NCBI GenBank assembly: GCA_949300515.1
Contig: CASGEP010000008.1
Coordinates: 33,310 to 97,309 of the forward strand
DNA: 64,000 nt
Source: an uncultured bacterium
GTDB lineage: Bacteria; Cyanobacteriota; Vampirovibrionia; Gastranaerophilales; Gastranaerophilaceae
Direction of reading: 5' to 3'
The notes beneath the pieces are model-generated. The model had not been told where the DNA came from, made no database searches, and saw only the letters and a program-made list of their open reading frames with translations. The position numbers and the translations under genes were made by a program. Shown here piece after piece: positions 1-8,962 of this stretch (within the stretch, counting starts at the first letter, position 1; every line of letters starts with the position of its first letter).

Positions 1-110
1 ACGGACAAATCTTCAACATTTCTGAGCTGCATTTTGCCCATCTTTGTGCCAGCTTTTGTGTCCCCGACTATAAAATTAAGAACTTCATAATTTGCATCTA
101 AATCTAACAT
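1..110 (-). CDS. Partial unknown protein, N-terminus only
   Basis: A minus-strand reading frame starts with ATG at 108-110 and runs off the left edge; 36 complete codons are visible, beginning MLDLDANYEVLNFIVGDTKA. A TATAAT hexamer on the minus strand (122-127) lies 11 nt upstream of the start, which fits a promoter. The first residues could be the opening strands of an OB-fold, as in exonucleases of the YhaM type, but that is a guess. Too little is present to assign a function. Confidence 0.5.
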   Translation of the reverse strand, partial: MLDLDANYEVLNFIVGDTKAGTKMGKMQLRNVEDLS

Positions 111-151
111 GGCACAATTTTATTATAAATAAGGTTTTTTGTAAAGTTTTA

Positions 152-1009
152 TTAATCAGTTTTAATCACCTTTTTGTGTGTCAGCTTGGCAAGTGTTTGA
201 TTGTTAATCTCTCCGCCTATCAGCATAATAATCGAGGTGTAATAAAGCCATACCATTAAAATCGCAAAAGTACCGATTGTCCCGTAAACTCTGTTATAAG
301 TACCAAGTTCATTAACATAGAGTGAAAACAGCCACGAACCCAAAAGCCAGAATACACAGAAAAACAACGCACCCGGCACAACACTTTTTCTTTTAACCGA
401 AAAATCCCGCGCCGGCAAAACGTAGTAATTTATCATTGCAAGTATAAAAAGCATTAAAAATGCCAGAGGCCAGCGCCCGATAAGCAAAGTGTGCGCAACA
501 TTCTGGGGCAGATGCACATGTATCGCCACAAAATTCAATATCACCTTGCCAAAGATAATAAGGTTAACCGATATAAAAAAGAAAAAAGTGTTAACAAAAA
601 CCATTAAAACAGACAAAAGTCTGGTCTGTATAAAGCTCCTGTTTTCCTGAATTTTATTCGCGCGGTTTAAACCCTTTATAATAACGGCTATCGCGTTTGA
701 AGTTAAAATAAGTGTAACCAAAAAACCCACTATAGCCATCGTTCCGCCGTTTTGAAAAAGTATTACCTCTCTGAGCACGCTCTTTAGCAAATCGGCAACC
801 GCGTGGGGAGTAAAAACAGAGATAAAATAAATCACCTTATCGACAAAAAATTTCTTCCCGAGCCAGCCAAACACAGCCATTAGAAAAAGCATAAAGGGAA
901 ATATCCCCAAAACAAGCATAAAAGCCATTTCAGATGCCATGCCGGGGAAATCCTCATTTATTATTGATTTTTTTAAGTTTATTACATATTCCTTTAAAAG
1001 TTTAATCAT
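152..1009 (-). CDS. YihY/BrkB family inner-membrane protein
   Basis: 285-residue polytopic membrane protein of the YihY/BrkB (UPF0761) family, once mis-annotated as RNase BN. The N-terminal half has the typical DFPGMASEMAFMLVLGIFPF helix followed by about five more hydrophobic segments, and the C-terminal part has the conserved YNRVYGTIGTFAILMVWLYY stretch. Length is normal for the family. The transported substrate, if any, is not established. An AGGGG ribosome site lies about 8 nt before ATG. It follows nrnA by 8 nt on the same strand and is probably co-transcribed with it. Confidence 0.85.
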   Translation of the reverse strand: MIKLLKEYVINLKKSIINEDFPGMASEMAFMLVLGIFPFMLFLMAVFGWLGKKFFVDKVIYFISVFTPHAVADLLKSVLREVILFQNGGTMAIVGFLVTLILTSNAIAVIIKGLNRANKIQENRSFIQTRLLSVLMVFVNTFFFFISVNLIIFGKVILNFVAIHVHLPQNVAHTLLIGRWPLAFLMLFILAMINYYVLPARDFSVKRKSVVPGALFFCVFWLLGSWLFSLYVNELGTYNRVYGTIGTFAILMVWLYYTSIIMLIGGEINNQTLAKLTHKKVIKTD

Positions 1010-1017
1010 AAAAACCC

Positions 1018-1974
1018 CTAAAGATATTTTTTTACTTCACTTAAAATACACTCAACAGCCTCCCCGAGAGGTTTTTTAATATTGCAGCCGCAGGCGCGCA
1101 TATGCCCCCCGCCGCCGAATTTCTTGGCTATGGGTGTTATGTCTTTTTCTTTTGAGCGCATTGAAACTTTTATGGTATTTGTGCCTGTTTCTTTTAAAAC
1201 AATAGCAAACTCGACGAGTTTTACACTCCTTAACACCTCGCAAATACCCTCGGTGTGTTCGTCTTTTGCGCCGAATTTTTCCATATCCGATATTTTTACC
1301 GTTGTGTAGGCAATTCTGTCATTGCATTCAAATTTTACATTTGAAACACAGTGTGCCCGCAGCAGCACCATGGCTTTTTGCTTTTGTTCATAGCACTTTT
1401 GCGCAATGTCAGCGCTGTTTACCCCGATTTTCAAGAGGTTTGAAACGATTTCAAATGTATCGCCCGTTACCGTTTCATACTTAAAACAGCCTGTATCGGT
1501 CAAAATGGAGGTATAGAGGCAATTTGCCATCTCAAGCGTAATATTTTTGTTTTCTTTTTTAAAAATTTTATACAAAACCTCGCCCGTGCTGGAGAGTCCA
1601 CCCTCTACGTAATTATACCCTGCAAAATTTGTATTTGTTTCGTGGTGGTCAATATTTACGGTTACTTTAGCACTGTTGAAAATCTCTCGCGCGCGCTCCA
1701 CAATCCTGTCTGCCGAGGCAACGTCAACGCAAATTACCGTATCGTAAATATCTTCAACATCATCAAATGTTTTTGCCTCTTTTATATAAGGAAGAAACAG
1801 ATAGGTATTGGGGAAGTTTTTTTCCCTTCTGACTTGCAAAAGTATGTCCGCTTTATCCCCGATAAAAGATTTAAGCGTACAGGCAGAGCCTAAAGTATCC
1901 CCGTCAGGGTTAACATGGGTTATTATCAAAATCTTTTTTGCATTATTTATCAGTTCAAAAATTTTTTCCGTCAT
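1018..1974 (-). CDS. nrnA: DHH-family oligoribonuclease/pAp phosphatase NrnA
   Basis: 318-residue DHH/DHHA1 phosphoesterase. The N-terminal domain carries the metal-binding motifs THVNPDGDTLGS (about residues 19-30) and IDHHETN (about 108-114). The C-terminal DHHA1 domain ends in the substrate-binding GGGGHMRACG motif (about 287-296). NrnA enzymes degrade nano-RNAs of 2-5 nt and dephosphorylate 3'-phosphoadenosine 5'-phosphate in the cytoplasm. Motifs and length are complete. It is followed closely by the YihY gene and preceded by a TPR gene, all on the minus strand. Confidence 0.9.
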   Translation of the reverse strand: MTEKIFELINNAKKILIITHVNPDGDTLGSACTLKSFIGDKADILLQVRREKNFPNTYLFLPYIKEAKTFDDVEDIYDTVICVDVASADRIVERAREIFNSAKVTVNIDHHETNTNFAGYNYVEGGLSSTGEVLYKIFKKENKNITLEMANCLYTSILTDTGCFKYETVTGDTFEIVSNLLKIGVNSADIAQKCYEQKQKAMVLLRAHCVSNVKFECNDRIAYTTVKISDMEKFGAKDEHTEGICEVLRSVKLVEFAIVLKETGTNTIKVSMRSKEKDITPIAKKFGGGGHMRACGCNIKKPLGEAVECILSEVKKYL

Positions 1975-2004
1975 GTTGAAAAGATTATCACAAAAAATAT
2001 TTTT

Positions 2005-2541
2005 TTAAAAAGCCCTTTTTATACTTTTTATGTCAATCACCCCGCCAAAGTACGAATTCAGATAGGAATATCTGTTTTTAAGCTCGTACGCATCGCTTGA
2101 ATTTAGCATTTTAAGCGCGTTTTTAAAAAGCTTAAGGGCGCTTTTTACTTTATTCAGGCTCAAAAGCAGGTCTATTTTCAATCTGTAGAGTGAATACATT
2201 TTCTCGCTCTCATCAAGACCCACCCTGAGCGCACTTTTTTCGCAAAAGTCAAGCGCGCTTTTATATTCGCCCTTTTGAAAGTAGCAGTAGGCTATTTTTG
2301 ATACCACTTCAAAGTCATCAACACCGCCGTTATAGAGCCTTTCCCATATTTCAAGAGAAGAGTCTATTTTATCCTCCAAAAGAAAAATGCTCCCCTTGAG
2401 CCTCAGTGATTTTACATGTGTCGGGCACAGGTCAAGCGCATAGGATACATATTTTTTTGCTTTTTTGTTGTCCTCTATGTAAAAAAAGGTGTCATATGCA
2501 ATTTTATAATACTTTTCCGCCAAAAAATTTATAACACTCAT
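2005..2541 (-). CDS. Small tetratricopeptide-repeat protein
   Basis: About 178 residues, starting at the ATG at 2539-2541 (an in-frame TTG two codons upstream is less likely). Repeated helical pairs resemble TPR units (AKKYVSYALDLCPTHVKSLR; YFQKGEYKSALDFCEKSAL; KVKSALKLFKNALKMLNSSD). No signal peptide is visible, so it is probably a cytoplasmic scaffold of unknown partner. It lies 30 nt upstream of nrnA on the same strand. The TPR assignment is good; the role is unknown. Confidence 0.7.
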   Translation of the reverse strand: MSVINFLAEKYYKIAYDTFFYIEDNKKAKKYVSYALDLCPTHVKSLRLKGSIFLLEDKIDSSLEIWERLYNGGVDDFEVVSKIAYCYFQKGEYKSALDFCEKSALRVGLDESEKMYSLYRLKIDLLLSLNKVKSALKLFKNALKMLNSSDAYELKNRYSYLNSYFGGVIDIKSIKRAF

Positions 2542-2597
2542 TACCAATTAATCATCTAAAATCTGTACAAATACATTGTATTAAGAGTTAAATCCGC

Positions 2598-2755
2598 GGG
2601 CTAGTATAATTTTTCAAAAGGCTCAAAAACATGACGGGGAGCAAATTAGCCATGAAATTACAAAACGTTACATTATGGCATGAACTTTTGGGAAAATTTG
2701 AGCTATAATTATAGAAATTGTTTTTTAATATTATTATTTGGTTGGAGGGAAAAAC
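2598..2755 (+). promoter_or_regulatory. nrdJ upstream region
   Basis: A TATAAT hexamer in gagcTATAATtatag (about 2702-2707), with TGAACT 17 bp upstream, is a plausible promoter. The GGAGGG at 2745-2750 is an excellent ribosome site and selects GTG 2756 as the nrdJ start over the in-frame TTG at 2738. I see no cobalamin riboswitch or NrdR box. Confidence 0.5.
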
Positions 2756-5167
2756 GTGAATTCGCTTAGCGAAAGTGCAAATGCTTCGGAATTGTCATTA
2801 TCAAAAAATGCCATTAAAGTACTTGAGAGGAGATACTTAAAAAGAGATTTAAACGGGAATGTAACGGAGACTCCCGCGGATTTATTCCACAGAGTTGCGG
2901 ATACAATTGCTAGCGCCGATAAAGAATTCGGTGCGAGCGAGGAAGAAATCCAAAAAACTGCCCGTGAATTTTATGAAATGATAGCAAACTGCTATTTTAT
3001 GCCCAATTCCCCGACGCTTATGAATGCAGGGCGCGATTTGGGACAGTTAAGCGCCTGTTTTGTACTTCCTGTTGAGGATTCGCTTGAGGGTATTTTTGAA
3101 ACAATTAAAAACACCGCACTTATTCACAAATCAGGCGGCGGCACGGGATTTTCTTTTTCAAGATTAAGACCCAAAAACGACGTTGTACACTCGACAATGG
3201 GTGTTTCATCGGGTCCCGTTTCTTTTATGGAAGTGTTTAACGCCGCAACGGAAGCCGTTAAACAGGGCGGTACAAGGCGCGGCGCAAATATGGGGATTTT
3301 AAGAATAGATCACCCCGATATTTTGGAATTTATTCACTGCAAAGACGATTTAACAAAGCTGAATAACTTCAACATCTCAATTGCCGTAACCGATGAATTT
3401 ATGGAGGCGGTTGAGCAGAACAGGGAATTTGAACTTATTCACCCCAACACAAAACAGTGTGTTAAAAAAGTAAATGCAAGAGAAATTTTTGACATTATCA
3501 CAAAAGGCGCATGGTCATCGGGCGAACCGGGAATTATTTTCATAGACAGAATTAACAGGGACAACCCCACTCCCGCCCTTGGCGAGATTGAATCCACAAA
3601 CCCCTGCGGAGAAGTTCCGCTTTTGCCCTACGAAGCCTGCAACTTAGGCTCAATTAACCTTGCAAAAATGATTAAACAAAACCACGCAGGCGGTCTGGAT
3701 GTTGATTGGAGCAAGCTTGCAAACGTTACAAGAAAAGCAATCCACTTCCTTGATAACGTAATTGTGGTAAACAACTACCCTCTGCCTCAGATTGCGCAAA
3801 TGGTAGGTAATATAAGAAAAATCGGGCTTGGTGTTATGGGTCTTGCAGATATGCTGATGAAGCTCGGCATTCCCTACAACTCCGAAGAAGGCTGCTCTTT
3901 GGGCGCTAAAGTGATGGAATTTATAGATTACCACTCTAAAGCTCAAAGTATAAATTTAAGCGAACAAAGAGGCAAATTTAAAGGTTTTGACGAAAGCGTT
4001 TACGCGCGTCCCAATTACCTTTATGACAAATACAAAGGCAAAAGCGCAGGCGTTATTATTGATGAGATGTGGGCAGATTTGGACAACAGAATTGCAAAAT
4101 CAGGTATCAGAAATGCAACTACAACCTGCATTGCACCCACGGGTACAATCTCTATGATAGCAGGCGCCTCGGGCGGTATTGAGCCTCTGTTCGGACTTGT
4201 TTTCAAACGCAATATCATGGACGGCACTATTTTGCTTGAGGTGAACCCGATATTTGAAAACTACGCAAAAGAACACGGATTTTACAGCGATGAGCTGATG
4301 GAAGAAATTGCAAAAACAGGCTCTATTGCCCATATAGACGGAATTGACGAACAAACAAAAAGAATTTTTGCAACCGCACACGATGTTTCGCCCGAAGCTC
4401 ATATTATGATGCAGGCGGCTTTCCAGCTTCACACGGATAACGCCGTTTCAAAAACGATTAACTTTGTTGAAAGCGCGACTGTCGAGGACGTTGCAAAAGC
4501 TTATATACTGGGCTATAAAGCGGGTCTTAAAGGTTTGACCGTCTACCGTAATAACTCAAGATGGTCACAACCCATGGTTGTAGATAAAGTAAAAACAAAA
4601 GAAGAAAAACAAGCCGAAATGACCGCGCAAGCCGGTGCTCAAAGCACTACGGAAGCGGCAGCCGGTGTGGTTAATGACGGCGGCGTTGAGCCGACGGAAT
4701 GGAACACTACGCAAGCGTCAGCCGGTGCTCAAAGCACTACGGAAGCGGCAGCCGGTGCTAAAGGGGCAAGCGGTGAGCTTGACCCGAGCACTACGGAAGC
4801 GGCAGCCGGTGCTCCCAATGGCGGCGGCGTTGAACAGGCACAATGGAATGCTACCGCGCAAGCCGGTGCGATAAGCACTACGGAAGCGGCAGCCGACAGC
4901 GCAAACACTTCAACATCTGCAAACGGCGAGCCTGAATTTGGCGGCGGTTATTTGGCTGCAGACACTTCACATGCCTCTTTTAACAATTCCAACGAAGGTG
5001 TGAGTATACCTTTTGAGGAACATAAAAAAGTGGAAACTATAGGGGAGAGAGTGGATGAAAACGGTACAACCCTTAAAACCGTTGTATGTCCCGAATGCGG
5101 CAACTCAATAGAAATGGCGGAAGGCTGTTTTATCTGCCTTAACTGCGGATACTCGGGTTGCAGCTAA
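2756..5167 (+). CDS. nrdJ: Vitamin B12-dependent (class II) ribonucleotide reductase
   Basis: Adenosylcobalamin-dependent ribonucleotide reductase, about 803 residues from GTG 2756. The catalytic core is complete: the first redox cysteine in LSACFVLP, the radical and catalytic motif NPCGEVP (Cys about 284), the second redox cysteine in EACNLGSINLAKM, the ATTTCIAPTGTISMIAGASG loop, and GLKGLTVYRNNSR. The C-terminus (about residues 778-800) is a CPEC...CLNCG zinc ribbon carrying the tail cysteines. Between core and ribbon lies an unusual Ala/Thr-rich linker of about 130 residues with recurrent STTEAAAG units, encoded by a DNA repeat also present between genes at 6.2-6.3 kb. It supplies dNTPs without oxygen, fitting an anaerobe. 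Monocistronic, with a terminator immediately after. Confidence 0.95.
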   Translation: MNSLSESANASELSLSKNAIKVLERRYLKRDLNGNVTETPADLFHRVADTIASADKEFGASEEEIQKTAREFYEMIANCYFMPNSPTLMNAGRDLGQLSACFVLPVEDSLEGIFETIKNTALIHKSGGGTGFSFSRLRPKNDVVHSTMGVSSGPVSFMEVFNAATEAVKQGGTRRGANMGILRIDHPDILEFIHCKDDLTKLNNFNISIAVTDEFMEAVEQNREFELIHPNTKQCVKKVNAREIFDIITKGAWSSGEPGIIFIDRINRDNPTPALGEIESTNPCGEVPLLPYEACNLGSINLAKMIKQNHAGGLDVDWSKLANVTRKAIHFLDNVIVVNNYPLPQIAQMVGNIRKIGLGVMGLADMLMKLGIPYNSEEGCSLGAKVMEFIDYHSKAQSINLSEQRGKFKGFDESVYARPNYLYDKYKGKSAGVIIDEMWADLDNRIAKSGIRNATTTCIAPTGTISMIAGASGGIEPLFGLVFKRNIMDGTILLEVNPIFENYAKEHGFYSDELMEEIAKTGSIAHIDGIDEQTKRIFATAHDVSPEAHIMMQAAFQLHTDNAVSKTINFVESATVEDVAKAYILGYKAGLKGLTVYRNNSRWSQPMVVDKVKTKEEKQAEMTAQAGAQSTTEAAAGVVNDGGVEPTEWNTTQASAGAQSTTEAAAGAKGASGELDPSTTEAAAGAPNGGGVEQAQWNATAQAGAISTTEAAADSANTSTSANGEPEFGGGYLAADTSHASFNNSNEGVSIPFEEHKKVETIGERVDENGTTLKTVVCPECGNSIEMAEGCFICLNCGYSGCS
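4624..4894 (+). repeat. In-frame repeat array inside nrdJ
   Basis: Tandem and interspersed modules built on gccggtgctcaaagcactac and gcactacggaagcggcagcc. Module A (4661-4711) and module B (4751-4795) each have a near-identical partner in the intergenic region after rubredoxin (6191-6241 and 6252-6296). By eye 46/51 and 44/45 positions match. The coding copies read without stops as AGAQSTTEAAAG-type peptide. The array corresponds to roughly residues 624-714 of NrdJ. Confidence 0.85.
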
Positions 5168-5177
5168 AAAACTTTTT

Positions 5178-5210
5178 AAGGCGGCGGCTTGCCGCCTTAT
5201 TTAGGTTTTT
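5178..5210 (+). terminator. Rho-independent terminator after nrdJ
   Basis: Perfect GC-rich stem AAGGCGGC / GCCGCCTT with a five-base loop, beginning 11 nt after the nrdJ stop and followed by atttaggttttt. Confidence 0.85.
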
Positions 5211-5226
5211 AAATTAAAATAAAAAT

Positions 5227-5952
5227 ATGCGCAAACTTTTTAACAGTTTAAAAATGAAATATGACTCACTTTTGTTTCGGCGCCTGAGCGGGGCAAAAAT
5301 TTCGCTTCGGGATTTTAAGATAAAAATCGAAACAAAATGTCTTGTATTATCCCCCTATCCTGCCTCTGAAACAATCGGCATGGGCGGGCTTATTGCCCAG
5401 TACCCGAAAAATTTTGAGGTCTTATGCCTTACAAACGGCTCATCTTTAATTAAAAATGTCAGCAGAATTGAAGCAATAAACATTAAAAGGGAGCAGTTTT
5501 ACGAGGTTATGAAGCTTGCGCGCGTAAGGGGCTGTAAAATTTTTGATATAAACACGGGCGAGCTTAAGGACGAGTATAAAAAATTCTCTAAAATAGATAT
5601 AAGTGAGGCTGATTTTATTTTTATACCAAATCCCTTCAGCTGTGAGGCGGATACTTTAGCCCTTGTCGAGCATTTCAGAAAAATTTTAAAAACCAAAGAA
5701 TATAAAAAAACTCTGCAAATATTCTTTTATGAAGATAAAACAACCCTCTCAAGCATTGACTGCTACGCAAATATAACAAATATCACATCCGTTAAAAAAG
5801 AAATGCTTGAAAAATATTATCCGAACAACGAAAGACTCATAAGCGCGGTTATGGGGCTTAATAAATTCCGCGCGCTCGAGCTGAATGCAGATTATGCCGA
5901 GTGTTTCTGCAGTTTTTATGCAAAGGATTTTCTGGATTTTCCTCTCGGTTAA
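5227..5952 (+). CDS. PIG-L/LmbE-fold protein with degenerate active site
   Basis: 241 residues. The segment LVLSPYPASETIGMGGLI (about residues 38-55) aligns with the PHPDDExxGxGG metal site of PIG-L family N-acetylglucosaminyl deacetylases, but the histidine and both aspartates are replaced (PYPASE). The following VLCLTNGSS and later IFIPNPFSCEADTLAL segments also follow the family pattern. Without the zinc ligands, deacetylase activity is doubtful. It may be a pseudoenzyme or may bind a glycan or nucleotide-sugar ligand. It lies between nrdJ and rubredoxin, with its own start 17 nt beyond the nrdJ terminator. Fold assignment is moderately sure; function is unknown. Confidence 0.6.
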   Translation: MRKLFNSLKMKYDSLLFRRLSGAKISLRDFKIKIETKCLVLSPYPASETIGMGGLIAQYPKNFEVLCLTNGSSLIKNVSRIEAINIKREQFYEVMKLARVRGCKIFDINTGELKDEYKKFSKIDISEADFIFIPNPFSCEADTLALVEHFRKILKTKEYKKTLQIFFYEDKTTLSSIDCYANITNITSVKKEMLEKYYPNNERLISAVMGLNKFRALELNADYAECFCSFYAKDFLDFPLG

Positions 5953-6021
5953 AACCAAATGGATAATTGTCTTGCAAGCTTTTTGTTGTATAATCTTAAT
6001 GTTAAACAAAGGAGAAAAACT

Positions 6022-6180
6022 ATGGACAAATACGTATGCTCAGTTTGCGGCTGGGTTTATGACCCTCAGGCAGGCGACCCCGCTAATGACATTGCCCCGG
6101 GTACTTCTTTTGAAAATTTGCCGGATGACTTTTTGTGTCCTATCTGCGGCGTAGGTAAAGACCAATTCACAAAAGAATAA
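6022..6180 (+). CDS. Rubredoxin
   Basis: 52-residue rubredoxin, an electron carrier with one iron held by four cysteines. Both ligand pairs are present: CSVCG near the N-terminus and CPICG near residue 39. The intervening [20 protein letters not shown] is the canonical rubredoxin loop. Start chosen at ATG 6022, preceded by AAAGGAG. It lies upstream of a flavodiiron protein gene, the usual partner that takes electrons from rubredoxin to reduce O2 or NO, so the two probably act together in oxygen/NO defence, although about 345 bp of repeat-bearing DNA separate them. Confidence 0.95.
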   Translation: MDKYVCSVCGWVYDPQAGDPANDIAPGTSFENLPDDFLCPICGVGKDQFTKE

Positions 6181-6181
6181 C

Positions 6182-6335
6182 GCAGCGTAAGCCGGTGTTC
6201 CCAATGACGGCGGCGTTGAGCCGGCGGAATGGAACACTACGGAAAGCGTAAGCCGGTGCTAAAGGGGCAAGCGGTGAGCTTGACCCAAGCACTACGGAAA
6301 GCGTAAGCCGGTGCGATGAGCACTACGTAAGCGTG
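6182..6335 (+). repeat. Intergenic copy of the nrdJ repeat family
   Basis: Between rubredoxin and the flavodiiron gene (gene-free 6181-6525), modules A (6191-6241), B (6252-6296) and C (about 6307-6328) appear in the same style as the nrdJ linker. They have single-base additions (ggaaagcgtaagcc instead of ggaagcggcagcc) that bring stops into the equivalent frame. No open frame is maintained. The remaining 6336-6525 holds an AT-rich tail and the flavodiiron gene's ribosome site; I see no other feature there. Confidence 0.85.
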
Positions 6336-6525
6336 AACTTGCACTCTAAGCACTGCGATTATGGCAGATAAGAAGATAAAAGCAAAACCAAACAATCGGC
6401 ACCGCATTTCAGGCGGCATTTTGCCGCTTTAACCGTCGCGGTTAGCGCTGGCGGAGTTTTGTGCAAATTTTTATAATTAGTTATATACAGTTAGAAATAA
6501 AATATTAATAAAAAGGGATAAAATT

Positions 6526-7707
6526 ATGAAACTGATTAAGAATGGCGTATACTACTGCGGAGTAGAGGACTTTGGAAGAAAAATTTTTGACCAGCTCATA
6601 CCTCTGCCGCATGGAACAACATATAATTCATATTTTATTGAAGGAAGTAAAAAGAGAGCTTTAATTGACACGTCTTACTCTAAAACAATAAAAGAATTTA
6701 TTGAAAATTTAAACGGTAAAGGCGAGTTTATAGATTATATAATCGCAAATCACGCCGAAGGCGACCACTCGGAGGCTCTTGTTAAAGTTCTTCAGTTAAA
6801 TCCGAATGCAAAAGTTGTCACAAATAAAAAGTGCATGGATTTGTTGATTGACCAATACGCAATTCCTGAAAATAAATTTCAGATTATTAACGACGGCGAT
6901 GAAATTTCCCTTGGAAACAAAACTCTGAGATTTCATCTTGCCCCTTGGGTACATTGGCCCGATACAATGTTTACACACCTTGTTGAAGATAACATTTTGT
7001 TCACCTGCGACTTTTTGGGTGCACACATTACCTACAACCAAGGACAATTTTACGCACAGGAAACTCAAGAGTATTTACTCAGCGCTAAAAGGTACTATGC
7101 TGAAATTATGATGCCTTTCAGACCACACTGCAAAAAATATCTTGATAAAATAAAAGAAATTAATCCCTCAATGATTTGCCCCTCTCATGGCGGAGTGTAT
7201 AAAAACCCTGATTTTATACTTGACGCGTATTATGAGTGGACGGCAGATACACCAAAAAACAAAGTTGTAATACCTTTTGTTTCAATGTATCAAAACACTG
7301 AGCGCATGGTGGACAGATTAGCCGAAAAACTCAGGGAAGAAGGGGTTGAAGTACACAAGTTTGATTTAATATCCGATGACATTGGCGACTTGGCGGTTGA
7401 ATTGGTTGACGCCGCAACAGTTGTCTTTGGTGCGTCCATGGTTCTTGCAATGCCTCATCCTTACGCATTTTTTGGAGTTTATTTAACAAATGCGCTAAGA
7501 CCAAACGTAAAATTTATGTCAATTCTCGGCTCATACGGCTGGGGCGGCAATTTAGTAGGCAAAATTGAAGAAAACACAAATCTTCTGCAAGCACAAAAGC
7601 TTGACTATATAACGGTTAAAGGCAGAGCAAAACAGGAAGATTTAGAGCGTATTGACGCCTTGGCGCACACTATAGCTCAAAAACACAAAGAAATAGGCGC
7701 AAAATAA
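6526..7707 (+). CDS. Flavodiiron protein (A-type flavoprotein)
   Basis: 393 residues: an N-terminal metallo-beta-lactamase-like diiron domain and a C-terminal flavodoxin domain that binds FMN. Diiron ligands are visible in NHAEGDHSE (H76, E78, D80, H81), APWVHWPDTM, TCDFLGAH and CPSHGG. The flavodoxin half begins at about residue 245 (KVVIPFVSMYQNTERMV) and contains LGSYGWGGNLVG. These enzymes reduce O2 to water and/or NO to N2O with electrons from rubredoxin, whose gene lies just upstream. AAGGGA precedes the ATG. The next gene starts 1 nt after its stop, so they form an operon. Confidence 0.93.
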   Translation: MKLIKNGVYYCGVEDFGRKIFDQLIPLPHGTTYNSYFIEGSKKRALIDTSYSKTIKEFIENLNGKGEFIDYIIANHAEGDHSEALVKVLQLNPNAKVVTNKKCMDLLIDQYAIPENKFQIINDGDEISLGNKTLRFHLAPWVHWPDTMFTHLVEDNILFTCDFLGAHITYNQGQFYAQETQEYLLSAKRYYAEIMMPFRPHCKKYLDKIKEINPSMICPSHGGVYKNPDFILDAYYEWTADTPKNKVVIPFVSMYQNTERMVDRLAEKLREEGVEVHKFDLISDDIGDLAVELVDAATVVFGASMVLAMPHPYAFFGVYLTNALRPNVKFMSILGSYGWGGNLVGKIEENTNLLQAQKLDYITVKGRAKQEDLERIDALAHTIAQKHKEIGAK

Positions 7708-7708
7708 G

Positions 7709-8962
7709 ATGAAAAAACTGAAACTGCCACCTGCACAAATTATTGAAGAAGCACAAAAAGAAGTAACAAAATATTTTGAGAAAATAGATAAAATTCGCGA
7801 TTTTAACCAAGAAAAAGTCTTGCGTGCTTTTCAAAAAAATAAAATCGGCGAAGAACATTTCTACACCGTTACCGGCTACGGGCATGACGATATGGGCAGA
7901 GAAGCTCTTGACAATGTTTTTGCGGATGTTTTCAAGGCTCAAAAAGCAATTGTGCGCCCGCACTTTGTGTCAGGGACTCATACCTTGGCTTGCGTGCTTT
8001 TTGGTATTTTGAGATATCAAGATACCCTTATGTCTGTTGCAGGAAAGCCATACGATACGCTGGATGAGATAATCGGACATTCAAGAGAAGGCGATTACCC
8101 GCAATGTTCGCTAAAGGGTCATGGGGTTGACTACATTGAAGTACCCTTAATTGACGACACTCTTGTTGACTTTGGCGCAATTTCAAGAAGAATAACACCT
8201 AATACAAAAATGGCGCTAATTCAGCGCTCGCGCGGCTACAGCCTCAGACACTCAATTTCAATAGATGAAATAGAGCAAATTGTATTAACAATTAAAGAAA
8301 AAAACCCTAGTACAATCTGCTTTGTAGATAACTGCTACGGTGAGTTTGTAGAGGACAGAGAACCGCTTGAAGTAGGCGCAGACATTATTGCAGGAAGTTT
8401 AATCAAAAACCCCGGCGGTGGAATTGTTGAGGCGGGCGGCTATATTGCAGGCAGGGCAGATTTGGTTGAAATGTGCGCAAATCGCTTAACTGCACCGGGG
8501 ATAGGCACCCAAGGCGGCGCAATGTTCAACCAGACACGCGTTATGCTGCAAGGCTTTTTTATGGCGCCATCGGTAGTATCTGAAGCACACAAAGGCGCAA
8601 GACTTGCCGCAAAGGTCTTTGAAACAATAGGCTTTAAAACACATCCACGCTCAAGAGAAGATAGGACGGACTTAATTCAAACAATAAAATTTGAAAACCC
8701 CCAAGCTCAAGCAGCATTTTGCAGAGCATTGCAGAAATACTCTCCTGTTGAAAGCTACCTGACACCCATTCCTGACGGAGTCCCGGGGTATGAAGATAAG
8801 CTCATTATGGCAGGAGGAAGTTTTATTGAAGGCTCTACTCTTGAGCTTTCGGCAGATGGCCCTGTGCGTCCGCCTTATGCCGTTTATATGCAAGGCGGTC
8901 TGAATTACGCCCATGTTAAAATTGCGCTAAAAGGTATTCTTGAAGAATTGAGCGAAATTTAA
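7709..8962 (+). CDS. PLP-dependent methionine gamma-lyase family protein
   Basis: 417 residues of the fold-type I PLP family often annotated 'methionine gamma-lyase family' or 'aluminum resistance protein' (YnbB-like). Recognisable parts: YTVTGYGHDDMGREALD, RPHFVSGTHTLACVLFGILR, FVDNCYGEFVE and the putative PLP-lysine motif GSLIKNPGGGIVEAGGYI, then a C-terminal PPYAVYMQGGLNYAH. Length is typical. The true substrate of this subfamily is not firmly known. It starts 1 nt after the flavodiiron gene, suggesting co-translation, and overlaps the convergent radA by 4 nt. Confidence 0.85.
   Translation: MKKLKLPPAQIIEEAQKEVTKYFEKIDKIRDFNQEKVLRAFQKNKIGEEHFYTVTGYGHDDMGREALDNVFADVFKAQKAIVRPHFVSGTHTLACVLFGILRYQDTLMSVAGKPYDTLDEIIGHSREGDYPQCSLKGHGVDYIEVPLIDDTLVDFGAISRRITPNTKMALIQRSRGYSLRHSISIDEIEQIVLTIKEKNPSTICFVDNCYGEFVEDREPLEVGADIIAGSLIKNPGGGIVEAGGYIAGRADLVEMCANRLTAPGIGTQGGAMFNQTRVMLQGFFMAPSVVSEAHKGARLAAKVFETIGFKTHPRSREDRTDLIQTIKFENPQAQAAFCRALQKYSPVESYLTPIPDGVPGYEDKLIMAGGSFIEGSTLELSADGPVRPPYAVYMQGGLNYAHVKIALKGILEELSEI

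Noticed and set aside
2548..2755. Cobalamin riboswitch upstream of B12-dependent nrdJ
   Set aside because: No B12-box-like conserved segment and the region is short and AT-rich.
4635..4874. 79-residue plus-strand frame with KRQPVLKALRKRQPV repeats
   Set aside because: A shadow of the nrdJ repeat region in another frame; no ribosome site.
4624..4894. CRISPR array
   Set aside because: Repeats are coding, in frame and of unequal spacing, with no unique spacers of constant length and no cas genes.
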